DNA of 64,000 nt from Rugalucina vietnamica (taxonomy: Eukaryota; Mollusca; Bivalvia; Lucinida; Lucinidae): positions 49,772,760-49,836,759 of the forward strand of contig OZ024873.1 of assembly GCA_964017185.1 (NCBI GenBank), read 5' to 3'. Within the stretch, counting starts at the first letter, position 1, and every line of letters begins with the position of its first letter. Both the position numbers and the translations under genes were made by a program. Positions 33,641-44,926 of the stretch are shown here, in pieces. The notes below the pieces were generated by a model. The model saw only the letters and a list, made by a program, of their open reading frames with translations, made no database searches and was not told where the DNA came from.

Positions 33641-34085
33641 ATGCCAGATATACCCATTGAGCTTAAGTATGCTTGTGATACTTTAAGCGTAAGGCATGCC
33701 AGGAATACCTACTGTTCTGAAGATATGCAGGAAATCCTTTAAGCAGAAGGTATGTCAGGAATACCTTTTGTGCAAAAAGTATGATTATGGCACTTTAAGC
33801 ATTAGGTATGCCAGGAATACCTATTGTTCTTAAAATATGCAGGAACTACTTTAAGCATAAGGTATGCCAGGAATACCTAGTGTGCTGAAGTATGCAGCAA
33901 ATACTTTAAGCATAAGGTATGCCAGGAATACCTAATGTGCCAGAAATTCTTAAAAGCATAAGGTATGCCAGGAATACCTATAGTTCATGCAAATGATATG
34001 CCAGGGATATTTAGTATGCAGAAGTATGGTAGAAATACTTGAAGCATAAGGTATGCCAGGAATACCTAGTGTGGTGAAACATGTC
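33640..34085. repeat. Degenerate tandem repeat, unit about 57 bp
   Basis: 'aggtatgccaggaataccta' recurs about eight times between 33690 and 34075, with 'cataaggt' and 'actttaag' spacers. Each unit contains the near-palindrome GGTAT..ATACC. Confidence 0.88.
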
Positions 34086-34638
34086 CAGATTGCATTATAC
34101 ACAAAGGGAGATAAAGACATATCCAGTAATCTATGTTGGTGAGTACAATGTATAAATATATAATCTCGTTGTGTTGCAATCAAAATCAACACACTTGCCT
34201 ACTTATACTAACCCACGCACGTGGTTTTGCTGGATTGAATAAAGTAGGCAAAAGCATCTAAGATTGTCTTACCATCCCATATGGCACTTACTTATTCACA
34301 CATGTTCATTTTGGTTCGCAGTTACAACATTGCTGGTACTCAAGGCTTAAGAGAAAAGCAGTGTATGTGCGCATTTGAAACTGCTTCTACATAACAGATA
34401 ACGTTCTGGTTGGTGAAAGAAACTATTAGTAAACCTGTATTTTCGTAACACTACCGTATCATACTTTTTTAACATGTCAATACATTCACTAAGTTTTAAA
34501 TGTATCAAACGACCCGGTGTGAGTTCAACCAGTCGCCATATATGTGTGTAAAACTGTTCACAGAAATATTGGATTTTCTCAAATAAATAATAATTCTCAA
34601 TTCAGATATTATGCTGTTTTTTCCTTTTCGGAATGAAA

Positions 34639-34875
34639 TGAGCCGCATCGTGAGAAAACCGGATTTTTGCCTAGGCGAAAACAAAGGCGCAGATCAGCTT
34701 CGCGGTAACCGCGAAGCTGATCAGCGCCTTTGTTTTCGCTACTCGGATAGTACAATTCCTCTTCTACTTAAATCCGAAATTTCAAGCTTCTAGCTCTTTT
34801 CTGAGCTTGTACAGGCCGGTTTGTGTCGGACCTGGTCGGAAACCCCGAAGACCGGTTTTCTCGCGTCGCGGCTCA
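34639..34875. mobile_element. MITE of the 'GAGCC...GAGAAAACC' family, well preserved
   Basis: TGAGCCGCATCGTGAGAAAA and TTTTCTCGCGTCGCGGCTCA form the ends. The centre is a long perfect palindrome (GCGCAGATCAGCTTCGCGGT and complement). It ends 60 bp before the first recognised exon of the secreted-protein gene. Confidence 0.92.
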
Positions 34876-34935
34876 AATGTAATCTGCCATCTCCATAAGT
34901 TCATGATTATCGGAACAGTTTACTTTGATTTTCAG

Positions 34936-37900
34936 GGTATAGTAAGAGTATGAAAGATCCGACATCAAAACGAGGCATAACTAAGGCAACAGCTAAAGGT
35001 AGGTATACCTCGGCAAATAGGTCACTGTATGGGCGTTACCTTATGAATACGTTATTAGGTATGGTCTACTATTGACCTAGGTAAAAGCTAAAGGTATACA
35101 GTTAAAAGACTCAACTCACATGTTGTCCGTTAGAATGACAATCCGAGTTTGTCTAGTTTACTGGATTGGACAAAATAGGTAGCTGATCTTTAACGGTAAA
35201 ATATGTGACAGCGCTCTAGGCTGACTGAATTCTACTTTTCTATTATCTCCCTACTTGAACAGATGGACTAGCCGACCACACCCAGATATGAATATTAAAG
35301 TTGCCGCCCATACAGTGACCCATTTGCCGAACTATATAGTAGAAACAAATTTACATGGTACACCGACAGATGGCTGGCATCATGTGAAACCTCTGAGATG
35401 TTTTCGTTTATGAGATGTTTTCATAGGGGCATATATCTAAAATGAGCCTTCGCATGAGAAAACCTAAATTTGCATATGCGAAAACAAAGACGCAGATCAG
35501 CTTCGCAGTAACTGCAAAGCTGATCAACGCCTTTGTTTTCGCTACACGGATAGTACAATTTCTCTTCTTCTTAAATCCGAAATTTCAAACTTCTAACCTG
35601 CTTCTGAGACTGTACAGGCTGGTTTGTGTCAGACCTGGTCGGAAGCCCCGAAGACCGGTATTCTCGCGTCGCGGCTCACCTTATTTTTCACGTTTTTTTT
35701 TTTATATATATATATCTCGTGTATATATCCTTACAACAGTCAGAGAAATGACCACGACACATGTCTATTTTATATGTATATACATGAGGGTCTGGATGGG
35801 GTATAATGATTATTGAATAATGGCCTAAAATTTTTAATGAGAGTGAATAAAGAGCAAAAAATCTAATGATTATTGAATAATGAGGTCCTAAAGAATAATG
35901 AATAAGTGTAAATTTTTAATGAATAGCAGAGTAATATAATGAATAGTGAATAATAACATTTTAAAGAATAATGAATATGCTAACATTTGGCTATGGAATT
36001 GTCTTAGATGGCCTCCCTGACAGAATTCCATTTTTTTTCTGGGGTCTGGACGCCCCCAGTCCCGATTTAGTTCAAATGTTGTATTCATCTTTCAGAAATC
36101 CTTGAATGTTTGGAAAGACATATGTCTGGAAGCCAAGCATTTACGGGCTCACCTCATGGACCAATTGAAAAAGAAATGTGTCACAATTGAATTAAATCAT
36201 TCTGGATGTTTACTGAGCCAGATACTATTTCACTGTTTTGTTTGCTTATGTATATGTATTTTCTTTTTATTCTATTACCCCACTTTGTCCGTACATTGTA
36301 TTATGTATGTTCCAATCCTATAATGATAATCTTTTCTGTAAATAGACATCATCTTGCTTTTTTTATATGACAAAACATAATAATTATGCAAATCTACCTG
36401 GCAATTTACATGTATATGGTGCTACATATTCTTTTCCTCGCTCGCTTCGCTCGCTCGGTATTTAAAGGGGTGCACACACCACAGCGATAGCGCCAACGTA
36501 TGCCGACATATGAGACATTTTGTCCATACGTTGGCGTACGTTGAACACGTTCGGCATAAGTCTTGCATAAGTTACGGGTACGCTACAATACGCTAGCATA
36601 CATTGTCGTACGTCGTGTATGCTCAGAAATTTTGTGCATGCACAAAAATTTCCAACGTATGCCGACGTACTGATTTACGTTGCTCATAAGTTATGCGTAC
36701 GCAACGAATACGCCATGCATAGGTTCACGAATGTTTCCTGTAAGTAACTCATACGCTCGCCAAAGCTCACCTGGATTTTTGTTTAGCACATGAGAAGCCT
36801 ATGCATAACGTATTACTAACGTACGAGCAGCGTTTGCCTGGCGCACTCGGAATGTATGCAGCGTATGTTAAACGTGTGAAGAACGTATTCACTTACGCGT
36901 ACATGTAGCACAATGGTCAGCGTTCGGGATTTTATATATAAAATGGAAGGAATAGGTACTGTGTTCATGATTAAATAGTCACACGGAAGCATCAAAATGG
37001 TATACTCGACCAAAAACAGTCTGCACAATAGGGTGTATGGCTAAAGTTGTATTATCGCTTGTCCAGAGAATATCTTTAAAAATACTGGATGCCTTCAAAG
37101 ATCATATTGAATGGCCCTTTCAAAAATTTCGACATATAAAGCGCCAACGATTTTTTTTTTTTTTTGTAAATTAAAATATTGTTTTCCAGTTCAGTTTAGC
37201 GTCCATTTCCAGATTATTTCAGCTCATATGAGATGGATCAATCAAGAGATGGGGCAAAAACTGACCCATAAACTAATTTCAACCTTATTTTTGAAAATGA
37301 TCCTTCTGAGAAACGATATAAGAACACCACAAAATGCACGCGAAGAATCAGGTGTGTAGATTTCTTTGGTCATTTTTCTTTTCTTTTATTTATTTATTTA
37401 TATTTATTTATTTATTCATTATTCACTTGTTACTGGATATATCTTTGACTCACCTTTTTGACGAACATCGAGTTCTTAGAAGCACGCTATGCGTACGTTT
37501 GGAATACGTCAGACGTGCGTTGTACATACGCTGCTTATAAGTCACGAACGGTATGCTAACGCTGGGCGTACGCTGTTATAACTAAGTCATGGTATGCCAG
37601 GGATACGTTATGAATAACCTACTCATACGTTAGACATACGTTCCGTGTGCTAAGCATTCGTTTTGCATAAGTTCAGAGAGAGCCTTTTCAAGATTTTTAA
37701 CATAAAATGAACAGCGTATAACAACGTACAACAACGTACTGGATATTTTTTCATACGCTGCTCATACGTTGGCTAATACGTTGTGGTCTGAGTGGGCCTT
37801 AAGACATTAATAAAATGTATTGTTCAAGCACAAATCCATACATCACATAGTACTCCTATGCTAAACTAGTTTACTAAATAAAAACAACATCACTTTATTA

Positions 37901-39329
37901 TAACTTTTACCCTGAAGTTACAATTTTTCTTAAATAACCTTTGATATTCATAATTGAAGAGAAAGATTCAGGGTAAAACTTAGGGCGTATTCAGTATTTA
38001 AGGTGGCGGGGATTATACTCCCAACAGATTTAAAAGGGAATTTGCTAAAAAAAAATGGTATAATATTTCGGAAAGTTTCTATGAAACTTTGTGGTCTAGC
38101 AGAGTATAAATGCTTCTCTCAAGATGTTAATATCAAGGTTGCACTCAGCAGTCTACAACTTAATATCATAGAACTAGTCTTGTGGCTTGAGATAAGGGAT
38201 GCCTTAGGTGGGGAACACCTATTTGCTTACGGATATTAGCTGGGTGAAGAAGGCGTGACTAGTAATAATCACATTTTAATGAATAATGGAGCTAATTTTA
38301 ATGAATAAGCCAAAATTTTAATGACAGTGAACAAATGGCTAAATTTTTAGTGATTAGTGAATACCAGGACCCCCCATCCAGACCCTCATACATGTACATA
38401 TGTGTACCTTTCACAGGTCTGTACGCTTTACAAAAACTCCTCGATGGGACAAGAAATGTCCAATCAGCTTCCAGCGCAGTCCGGCGATATGACAAATATG
38501 GAAACAAGGACGATGCTTTTGAAGACTTTTTCTCCGTTCATCCCTCCAATGTCAAGAAACTTGCAAAGTCTGACTTTGGGTCGCTACGGAATGGTGTAAG
38601 TTAAATTTAAAAAATCCTAGCTGTGAAAGACTCTCATAAATTGCGTAAAGCTGCGGACGCATGTTTAAGTGGCAGAGTTTTAGCACAGGTCTGATATCGT
38701 GTTCAGTTTTAAGCTTTTTAAAATGGTCTAAGGTAACAAAATGGTGAAATAAATTGTCACTTTTGTTGTTGGGAAACAACTCAAGCTCATAAGCACATAA
38801 ATCAATCACCATTTGTGTGTGTAATCCACCAATTGAAATGTTTTCTGCGATTAGCTGCTTTGTTGCATATAATTAAACCAACAATTTGGGTTTGCGAACA
38901 GGTCCGACACAAACCAAGCTGCTGTTCAAGCAGAAAAAATGGCTAGAGGCTGGAAATTTTGGATTTAGAAAGTATGCCTTGGGAATTGTTTTATCCATGT
39001 AGCGAAAACAAAGGCACTGATCAGGTGTGCAGTTACTGCACAGATACTGCACAGCTGTTCTAGATCTGCGCCTTTGTTTTCGCATATTCAGTTGTTGTTT
39101 TCTTATGCGGCGGCTCAGGCTCATAGTTTATAACTGTTATAATACGCTTTCTAGAGCTTTCTTTTTTTTTTTTTTTTTTTTACTTCAGGACGCTTATGTG
39201 GGACAGGCTGGTTATCTGCGACTCACTTTACGGCCTAATGGGGATAAGCATAACCAAGGACTTCCAGTCTTAGAAATCAGATCATCAACAAGCAATATAT
39301 ATGATAGAATTGTATACAAACCTAAATAA
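34936..39329 (+). CDS. Small secreted-type protein, paralogue 1; first exon not found
   Basis: Exons 34936-34998, 38417-38595 and 39189-39329 join in phase (1, then 0) and end with TAA. They encode about 127 residues that align along their length with exons 2-4 of the gene at 41002-44726, with the same intron phases. Shared marks are AFEDFFSVHPSNV against ALKDFHSVSPVNV, and LRPNGDK..LPVLEIR..YDRIVYK against LRPSGDK..YPVLEIR..YDRIIYK. This 'DF-S-PxNV ... GD ... P-LEI' pattern is one I associate with C-terminal domains of bacterial polymorphic toxins; homology is inferred. No signal-peptide exon was recognised upstream, so the model is 5' incomplete: the exon may lie far away, or the copy may be broken. 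Intron 2 contains two MITEs and a 2.6 kb transposon. A polyadenylation signal lies at 39383. Confidence 0.75.
35010..35330. mobile_element. MITE with TCGGCAAATAGGTCACTGTA ends
   Basis: The left end TCGGCAAATAGGTCACTGTA(TGGGCG) and its inverted copy at 35305-35330 bracket about 320 bp. It begins 12 bp after the splice donor of exon 34936-34998. Confidence 0.82.
35443..35678. mobile_element. MITE of the 'GAGCC...GAGAAAACC' family
   Basis: The ends are TGAGCCTTCGCATGAGAAAA and GCGTCGCGGCTCA, with the family's internal palindrome. Confidence 0.88.
35784..38391. mobile_element. 2.6-kb DNA element with ATGAGGGTCTGGATGGGG ends
   Basis: ATGAGGGTCTGGATGGGG (about 35784) is mirrored at 38373-38390. 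Just inside each end are 'aatgaataatg..taatgaata' subterminal repeats (35806-35985 and 38265-38355). A nested element occupies 36465-37805. An acceptor-bounded open stretch near 36095-36190 could be a captured exon. The right end stops 26 bp before the splice acceptor at 38416. Confidence 0.72.
36465..37805. repeat. TACG-rich nested repeat region
   Basis: Two blocks (36485-36910 and 37475-37775) are crowded with CATACGTTG / CGTACGC / GTATGCC motifs in both orientations. The ends 'taaaggggtgcacacaccac' and 'cgttgtggtctgagtgggcc' are imperfect inverted copies, consistent with one element. Confidence 0.65.
38875..39122. mobile_element. MITE of the 'GAGCC...GAGAAAACC' family, left end degraded
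   Basis: 'gcgaaaacaaaggcactgat' with its inverted partner 'gcgcctttgttttcgc' and the right end 'cggcggctca' are present; the left GAGCC end is lost. It lies in the last intron of the first secreted paralogue, followed by a poly-T tract at 39161-39180. Confidence 0.8.
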
Positions 39330-39382
39330 GGTTTTATATAGAAACATAAATAAGTTAAATAGTGAACAATCTCTATTACTTC

Positions 39383-39388
39383 AATAAA
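39383..39388 (+). terminator. Polyadenylation signal AATAAA, first secreted paralogue
   Basis: It is a canonical hexamer 54 bp after the TAA stop at 39327-39329. Confidence 0.65.
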
Positions 39389-39494
39389 CATTAATTATCT
39401 TAAACTTGAGACGTTACTGTATGTGTAATGGCCGTCCAATGCCCAATCGCGAAATGACACAAACTGGAATTCCAAATCACAACTCAAGAAAAGT

Positions 39495-39680
39495 ACCTTT
39501 TTAGAGTGTCCGACGTGGTCTGACACAGACGGGGCTGTGCTTGGAAAGGTCGAGGGGGTGTTTTAACGTTTGAAGTTAGATAAACGGTTAACTCTATTGC
39601 CAGCGTGAAAACAAAATCCTTGTTTAAAATTAGCTGAGCTAATCTGCGTGTTTGTTTTCGCGTATGCGAGATGTGTTGTG
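39495..39680. mobile_element. Degraded MITE of the same family
   Basis: 'gtccgacgtggtctgacaca' and 'gcgtgaaaacaaaatccttg' are recognisable; the termini are lost. Confidence 0.55.
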
Positions 39681-39818
39681 TGTGTATCAACAACTGGACC
39701 GGATTACCCCCATTTAACCGGTTATTCTTAGAACAAGACGTAGTTGTTTCACTAGCTTATCGTTGGCCAAAAAATAGGAAAAATACTACCATTGGAACCA
39801 GAATCCCCACATGTTAAA

Positions 39819-40030
39819 TGAACCACCTCGTGGGAAAACCAACAATGTGGTTTCCGAACAGGTCCGACAAAAACCGGCCTGTACAAGCACAGAAAATAGC
39901 CAGAAGCTTGAAATTTCGGATTTAAGTAGAAGAGGAATTATACTATCCGAATCACTGCGGTTATCGCGAAGCTGATCTGCGCCTTTGTTTTCGCCTATGC
40001 AAATTGTTGGTTTTCCCATGGGGCGGCTCA
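39819..40030. mobile_element. MITE of the 'GAGCC...GAGAAAACC' family
   Basis: The ends are TGAACCACCTCGTGGGAAAA and TTTTCCCATGGGGCGGCTCA; the internal palindrome is partly deleted. Confidence 0.83.
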
Positions 40031-40409
40031 AATGTAGGAAGGTCAAAGGGCAATCCCCTGTTCTACTGGGCCACATTTCGATTTTTACATATAAGCCTTA
40101 TTGGCGAAGTTGGTTGGTTATATTTGAAGCATTTTTTGGATGTCATGCCATCCTACTTTTGGGTAAGAGTCCCATAAAATGGAGGGTACGTCTTGACATG
40201 ACCATAGATGTTGACTGGGGCGTTAAGTGTCAACTCAAACAAACAACAGGCATGACAGACCCGTCGTTTAACCACTATTTGACGATTGGATTTTCCCATC
40301 ATTATCAATAGGGTGAGTCCACTTTCATTTTTAGGGGTAGTAGGAGTGATTTTTACTTTTTATCTCATTTCTCGACGAAATTCAAAGTTTCTCTGTGCAA
40401 ACAGAATAG

Positions 40410-40450
40410 ACCCAGATGGGACGCCGCGTTCTGCGGCGTCACATCTGGGG
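40410..40450. other. GC-rich hairpin
   Basis: CCCAGATGGGACGCCGC, a short GTTCT loop, and GCGGCGTCACATCTGGGG form a stem of about 17 bp with one mismatch. It stands out against AT-rich surroundings. Function unknown. Confidence 0.7.
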
Positions 40451-40672
40451 CTATTCGGTTTGCCTATGTCCCATAAAAGGGACGCCAGGCTTAAATGAGT
40501 TTATAATTAAAATGATCGTATTCTTTTCCTGGTTCAGGACATTTGCTTATATGTGTATGTTACATTTAATAATTTGTTAAAAGCCCCTCACATTACATGT
40601 ACAAGCCAAGACAATATCTTATTTCAAGTCGGATACAGAATGACTGTCGAAATTATTCACCGATATCTTATT

Positions 40673-40916
40673 TGAGTCACTGCACGAGACACCAACAAAA
40701 TATTTTGGCGAAAACAAAGGCGCAGATCAGCTGTGCAGTAACTGCACAGCTGATCAGCGCCTTCGTTTTCGCTAGATGGATAGTACAATTCTTTGTCTAC
40801 TTATAACCAAAATTCCAAACTTTTAGCCTGCTTCTGTGACTGTACCGTGATACTGGCTTGTGTCGAACATGGTCGGAAACCTAAATTGTAGGTTTTCTCA
40901 TACATACAAAGGCTCA
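40673..40916. mobile_element. MITE of the 'GAGCC...GAGAAAACC' family
   Basis: TGAGTCACTGCACGAGACAC begins it and 'ggttttctcatac...ggctca' ends it. The palindrome GCGCAGATCAGCTGTGCAGT is intact. It lies 86 bp upstream of the start codon of the second secreted paralogue, so it may contribute to the promoter or 5' UTR. Confidence 0.85.
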
Positions 40917-40955
40917 TTTGTCGGTAGGGTATAATAATACTTTGGTAACCTATAT

Positions 40956-40963
<8 letters not shown>

Positions 40964-40992
<29 letters not shown>
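40964..40992. repeat. Poly-A tract just before a start codon
   Basis: A run of about 29 A ends 9 bp before the ATG at 41002. Confidence 0.9.
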
Positions 40993-40996
<4 letters not shown>

Positions 40997-41001
40997 GTAA
41001 A

Positions 41002-41302
41002 ATGGCCACTTTCTATGTACGGCTAGACGTTATTACATTTATTTGGTGTGTGTTTGTAGCTGCGCATTGCCTTAAGACAGAACTGGGCGACGACTTAAAT
41101 ATTGACCAATACGGTAAGACATCTGGTACTATTAAATCAATTAACTGAGTAAAAACTTTTATAAATAAGTAAACGAATAATAAAAGATATCATCAATTGC
41201 GTAACTTGTGTGCGGGCTGCCTCACAAATGTTTTAATCACTTTGCCGTAGTATCATTTAGCGCATATGTTTATTTAGGGCTAACCATATCTGTGTTGAGT
41301 AG

Positions 41303-41363
<61 letters not shown>

Positions 41364-44300
41364 AAAATAATCACACAAATTCATTTTTTATAAATGAACT
41401 ATTCCGTCATTTTTCAGATCATAAACATGGATTGAATAAACGGGCTGTCAACAAAGCAGCAAAAGGTATACGGAAGGGTTACCATGCTACTCTCATTTAA
41501 TTGAATTAGCTAAAGGTCTATCGTCAGTCAGATTGAAGGCTTACAGTAGCTAAAGATCACTCTTACTAGTATTAGAAAAGTACAAATACAAATGAGCGCG
41601 GATCTGGTAAAAGGTGGCTTCGGGCATTCAAGTACATTTTATGCTACTAAAGTTTAAAAAACACCTAGATTTGAAATATTTGGCATGTTTTGATATTTAT
41701 TTTATACAGTTTTAATATTGTAACACAATCTAAGACACATACTTTTCTTATAGTCAAACGTTATTTGTATCATGTATGTTGCCATGGCAACCATTGCGCC
41801 ATAAGGACTACCCTCATTTTAAAAAAACAGGTACGCCCATTGTATTGCATGTTTTATCAAACAGATTGTGAATTCTTGCCTGTTGCATAGTCTGTGCATT
41901 AGTATAGATGTTGAACTTAAAGAAACACATAGAATTTCTAGAATTTTAGTCTTCCCTTCTTTTAATTACAGTGATTTAAAGACGTTAACGTCATCAACGT
42001 CCAAACGTCATCAAAAGTTTTATTACGTCATGTTTAGATTGCATCGACTGCACAACTTTCAACGTTCATATCTTTGCTATTTGTAAAGATAATCTCTTCA
42101 AATTTTCAGGAAATACTCAGAGAAACTTGGTCTTTTATATGAAATTAATATATTAATTTTGATTTTTCTGCCATTAGATCCCTTTTATCAGATCTTGGCC
42201 CAAATGTTTAATGCTGAAATAGCGTTATTTGTATTTGTATTTGTATTAGAAAACACCTGGGTGTCGTTTCAGAGTCACACTCATGCAAACTAAAACAGCA
42301 GAATTATGTTTCAAAATTTTAAAATGATTTTGCAAACACTTTATACAGTTATTCAGTGTCGTCAAACATTGAACCAAAAATGTGACAATATGTCATGGCA
42401 AGTTCCCTAAAAGCAACATATTACGAAAACTTGCACATACAATATGCAGAGATTTTTTTCAGCTTTCAAAATTGAAAACTTCGTTGGAAAAAAATTATAT
42501 CGATATTTTTTAATATATTTGCTCAAAACATATTATCACACGGTTTTATTCGTATACTAAATTGCTGTCACTGAAAACCATGCTGTGTATTAGAATGACC
42601 GTGTTTTCCTAAACAATGACTTCTTTTATAATATGAGCCGCATCGTGAGAAAACGGGATTATTGCCTATGCGAAAACAAAGGCGCAGACCAGCTTCGCGG
42701 TAACCGCGAAGCTGATCAGCGCCTTTGTTTTCGCTACTCGGATAGTACAATTCCTCTTCTATCTATTTGCAAAATTTCAAGCTTCAAGCCTGTTTCTGTA
42801 GCTGCACAGACCGGTTTGTGTCAGACCAGGTCGGAAACCCCAAAGACCCGTTTTCTCACGGCGCGGCTCTATTAATGACAGGCTTAGCTGCCGCTCAGAA
42901 GCTGCTGAGCGATGCACATCACGTGAATGTGAGGTCTAAGACTTTCAGGAAATATTATAAAACAGGGGACACAAATACAGCCCTTAAAGACTTTCATTCC
43001 GTCAGCCCAGTCAACGTCCAAAGAAAATCACGTTTTAACTTCGGACGAGGAGGTGTAGGCGACGTAAGTAGCTAAAAACGTAACTTAGGACCGACATATT
43101 ATACCAACCCAAACTTCCAACGCAACATATTACATGGCTGATTGTGATACACAGTCTCACCGACCGCACTTTTGCGTTTCGCTCAGGCATCGAATGCAAA
43201 TTTTAAATGCAAGGAAATCGCTAGAGCAATGGTTTCCATTCATTTTAAAGACCTACTTCTGAAGAAGCTAAAAGTGGTACCACTGTTTATTCGGTTAATG
43301 ACCCCTAATGGTGCAATATGGTCCTTTGATCAAAGGACTGTCAAAATGAGGTGATTATCACATCTCTGCAGGGGGTCATAAAGAGGCCCCTAGAGGATAA
43401 TACCTGCAGTGCCACTGTTTATTGATTTTATGGTCCCTGATAACCTGTGCAATAAAACTGCCTCCCTCTGCAATCAATATTGATTTTTCCTGTTTTGGTC
43501 CCTACCTGTACTCTGAGTCATTGTCAGAGCACAAGGTTTTCTAATGCCCTGTCCCTTGTCTAATGACCCTCAATAGACTTGGAAATAGGTATTTAAGGGC
43601 TGAAAGTGTATTTTTATGCTGCTTAAAAATGTTAAAAAGCATATAGAATTTTCATAAATTTGAACTAATTTAGGTGCTAAACTTATTCCTCGAATTTTGT
43701 TGTGATCCAAATTTAACCTAGTACCATCAGTCAATTGCACATGATGTCATGTTAACTGATCGGTGATCCTCAAAATTTTAATCAAGCATGCAACGAATAA
43801 CACATTCTAAAATGCGTCAAGTTGGATGTTTCGTAATTTAAATAAAAGTTTAACATGAAATGTTCGAAGATATCGAACTTTCTTTTTCAAGTGTACGAAT
43901 TAAAGTCACATGCCGAATACTAGCAAATCCCCATGCATTTTGTTTCTTACAGACATACCGTTTCGGAAAAATTGTCTGAATCGTGGCGCCTTAGCGACTG
44001 GTGATTAAAAAATTCGTGCGGTACTTGGATAACCCAGCATTTTATTTTAGAAAATATTCTGACGAAATAAGTGAGGGGATGAGTGAAATTGACAACCCAA
44101 TCCACTGTTGCGTTGGCTCATTGGGCCAGTAAATTTATCATAAGAGTCAATGTTTTATTCAGAAGAACTTACTATACCTTATACATTTTTGTCTGTAAAA
44201 TTTTCAGTAGAATCAAAAGGTTCGCAGAAATATAACCCTCAAACACTTCATAGCTTTTCCATAGCACAGTTTCTAAACGTTCAGTAAGTTGTTAAATGTG

Positions 44301-44726
44301 TACTGTAAGCAAAAAAGGAAGGCCAATCAAACTGGAGCTTTACAGATTGTTATCGTGGTAGTTACATTCTGAAATTGGTGTTTAGCTCCATCAAGACTGG
44401 AAAAAATGAGAGTTTAAACCAGAATCAGTAAGCCTATGTAGATGTATAAGCGTTTATTACAGTAAATTGTCAGTTGGTAGTCAAGACGTTATTTATGAAA
44501 CAAATTCGTCATTCAGTGGCAATACTTCCGCTTCCGTTTATCAACTAAAATAGCTTTCGTTTTAATCGTCTTGCAGAGTTCTATTGTTGGTCATGTCGGC
44601 GATAGACGGCTCATCCTGAGACCATCCGGGGACAAGTACAGTAACCGATACCCAGTCTTAGAAATCCGGACACCAACTGATCCAGTTTACGATAGAATAA
44701 TTTACAAGAAACCAGACATGAAATAG
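41002..44726 (+). CDS. Small secreted protein, paralogue 2, 163 aa, polymorphic-toxin-domain-like C terminus
   Basis: Exons 41002-41113, 41418-41465, 42882-43063 and 44577-44726 join in phase (1,1,0) and total exactly 164 codons including TAG. Exon 1 is a signal peptide (charged start, hydrophobic core ITFIWCVFVAAHC to about residue 22), so the product is likely secreted. The mature part is basic and helical, then has YYKTGD..ALKDFHSVSPVNV (78-99), GHVGDRRLILR (119-129), PVLEIR (140-145) and YDRIIYK. This order resembles C-terminal domains of bacterial polymorphic toxins; that relation is my recollection of the pattern, not a search. It is a tandem duplicate of the gene whose exons start at 34936. 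The exon 3 acceptor lies only about 12 bp after a MITE. A polyadenylation signal is at 44921. An upstream in-frame ATG at 40918 lies in the MITE/poly-A region and is not favoured. Confidence 0.85.
41308..41362. repeat. (CT)n(GT)n microsatellite
   Basis: A short CT run is followed by about 23 GT units in intron 1 of the second secreted paralogue. Confidence 0.95.
42417..42540. mobile_element. Fragment of the 'ATTACGAAAACTTGC' palindromic element
   Basis: 'attacgaaaacttgcacata' and 'gctcaaaacatattatcaca' match one half of the element at 45302-45585. Confidence 0.65.
42634..42869. mobile_element. MITE of the 'GAGCC...GAGAAAACC' family abutting a splice acceptor
   Basis: TGAGCCGCATCGTGAGAAAA begins it and TTTTCTCACGGCGCGGCTC ends it. 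Only about 12 bp (TATTAATGACAG) separate its end from exon 3 at 42882. Confidence 0.92.
43380..44570. other. Intron 3 of second secreted paralogue, no recognised feature
   Basis: It is AT-rich, with no repeat shared with the rest of the window and no convincing extra exon. Confidence 0.45.
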
Positions 44727-44920
44727 ACAGAGATTCACGAGAGACGGATACAATCACAGACTGATGTGCATATGTCCATACTTCTTTTAGAATTCATTTT
44801 CGTGTAAAAATTAACTTATTAATTAACACAACAGATTTAAAAACAAGGCCGACAAAATACATTTTAGTTTATGTGATAAAGTTAACACTTATGAACAATA
44901 CTATAGATTACATCCTGATT

Positions 44921-44926
44921 AATAAA
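44921..44926 (+). terminator. Polyadenylation signal AATAAA, second secreted paralogue
   Basis: The hexamer lies 194 bp after the TAG stop at 44724-44726. Confidence 0.5.

Noticed and set aside
33640-34085. CRISPR array
   Set aside because: Units diverge along their whole length, spacers are not unique sequences of fixed size, and this is animal DNA.
38003-38239. 78-codon ORF as an exon
   Set aside because: No good splice sites or recognisable domain, and it lies inside the 2.6-kb transposon.
40918-41001. Upstream in-frame ATG for the second secreted paralogue
   Set aside because: It would translate a poly-A tract into polylysine before the signal peptide; the ATG at 41002 gives a proper signal peptide.
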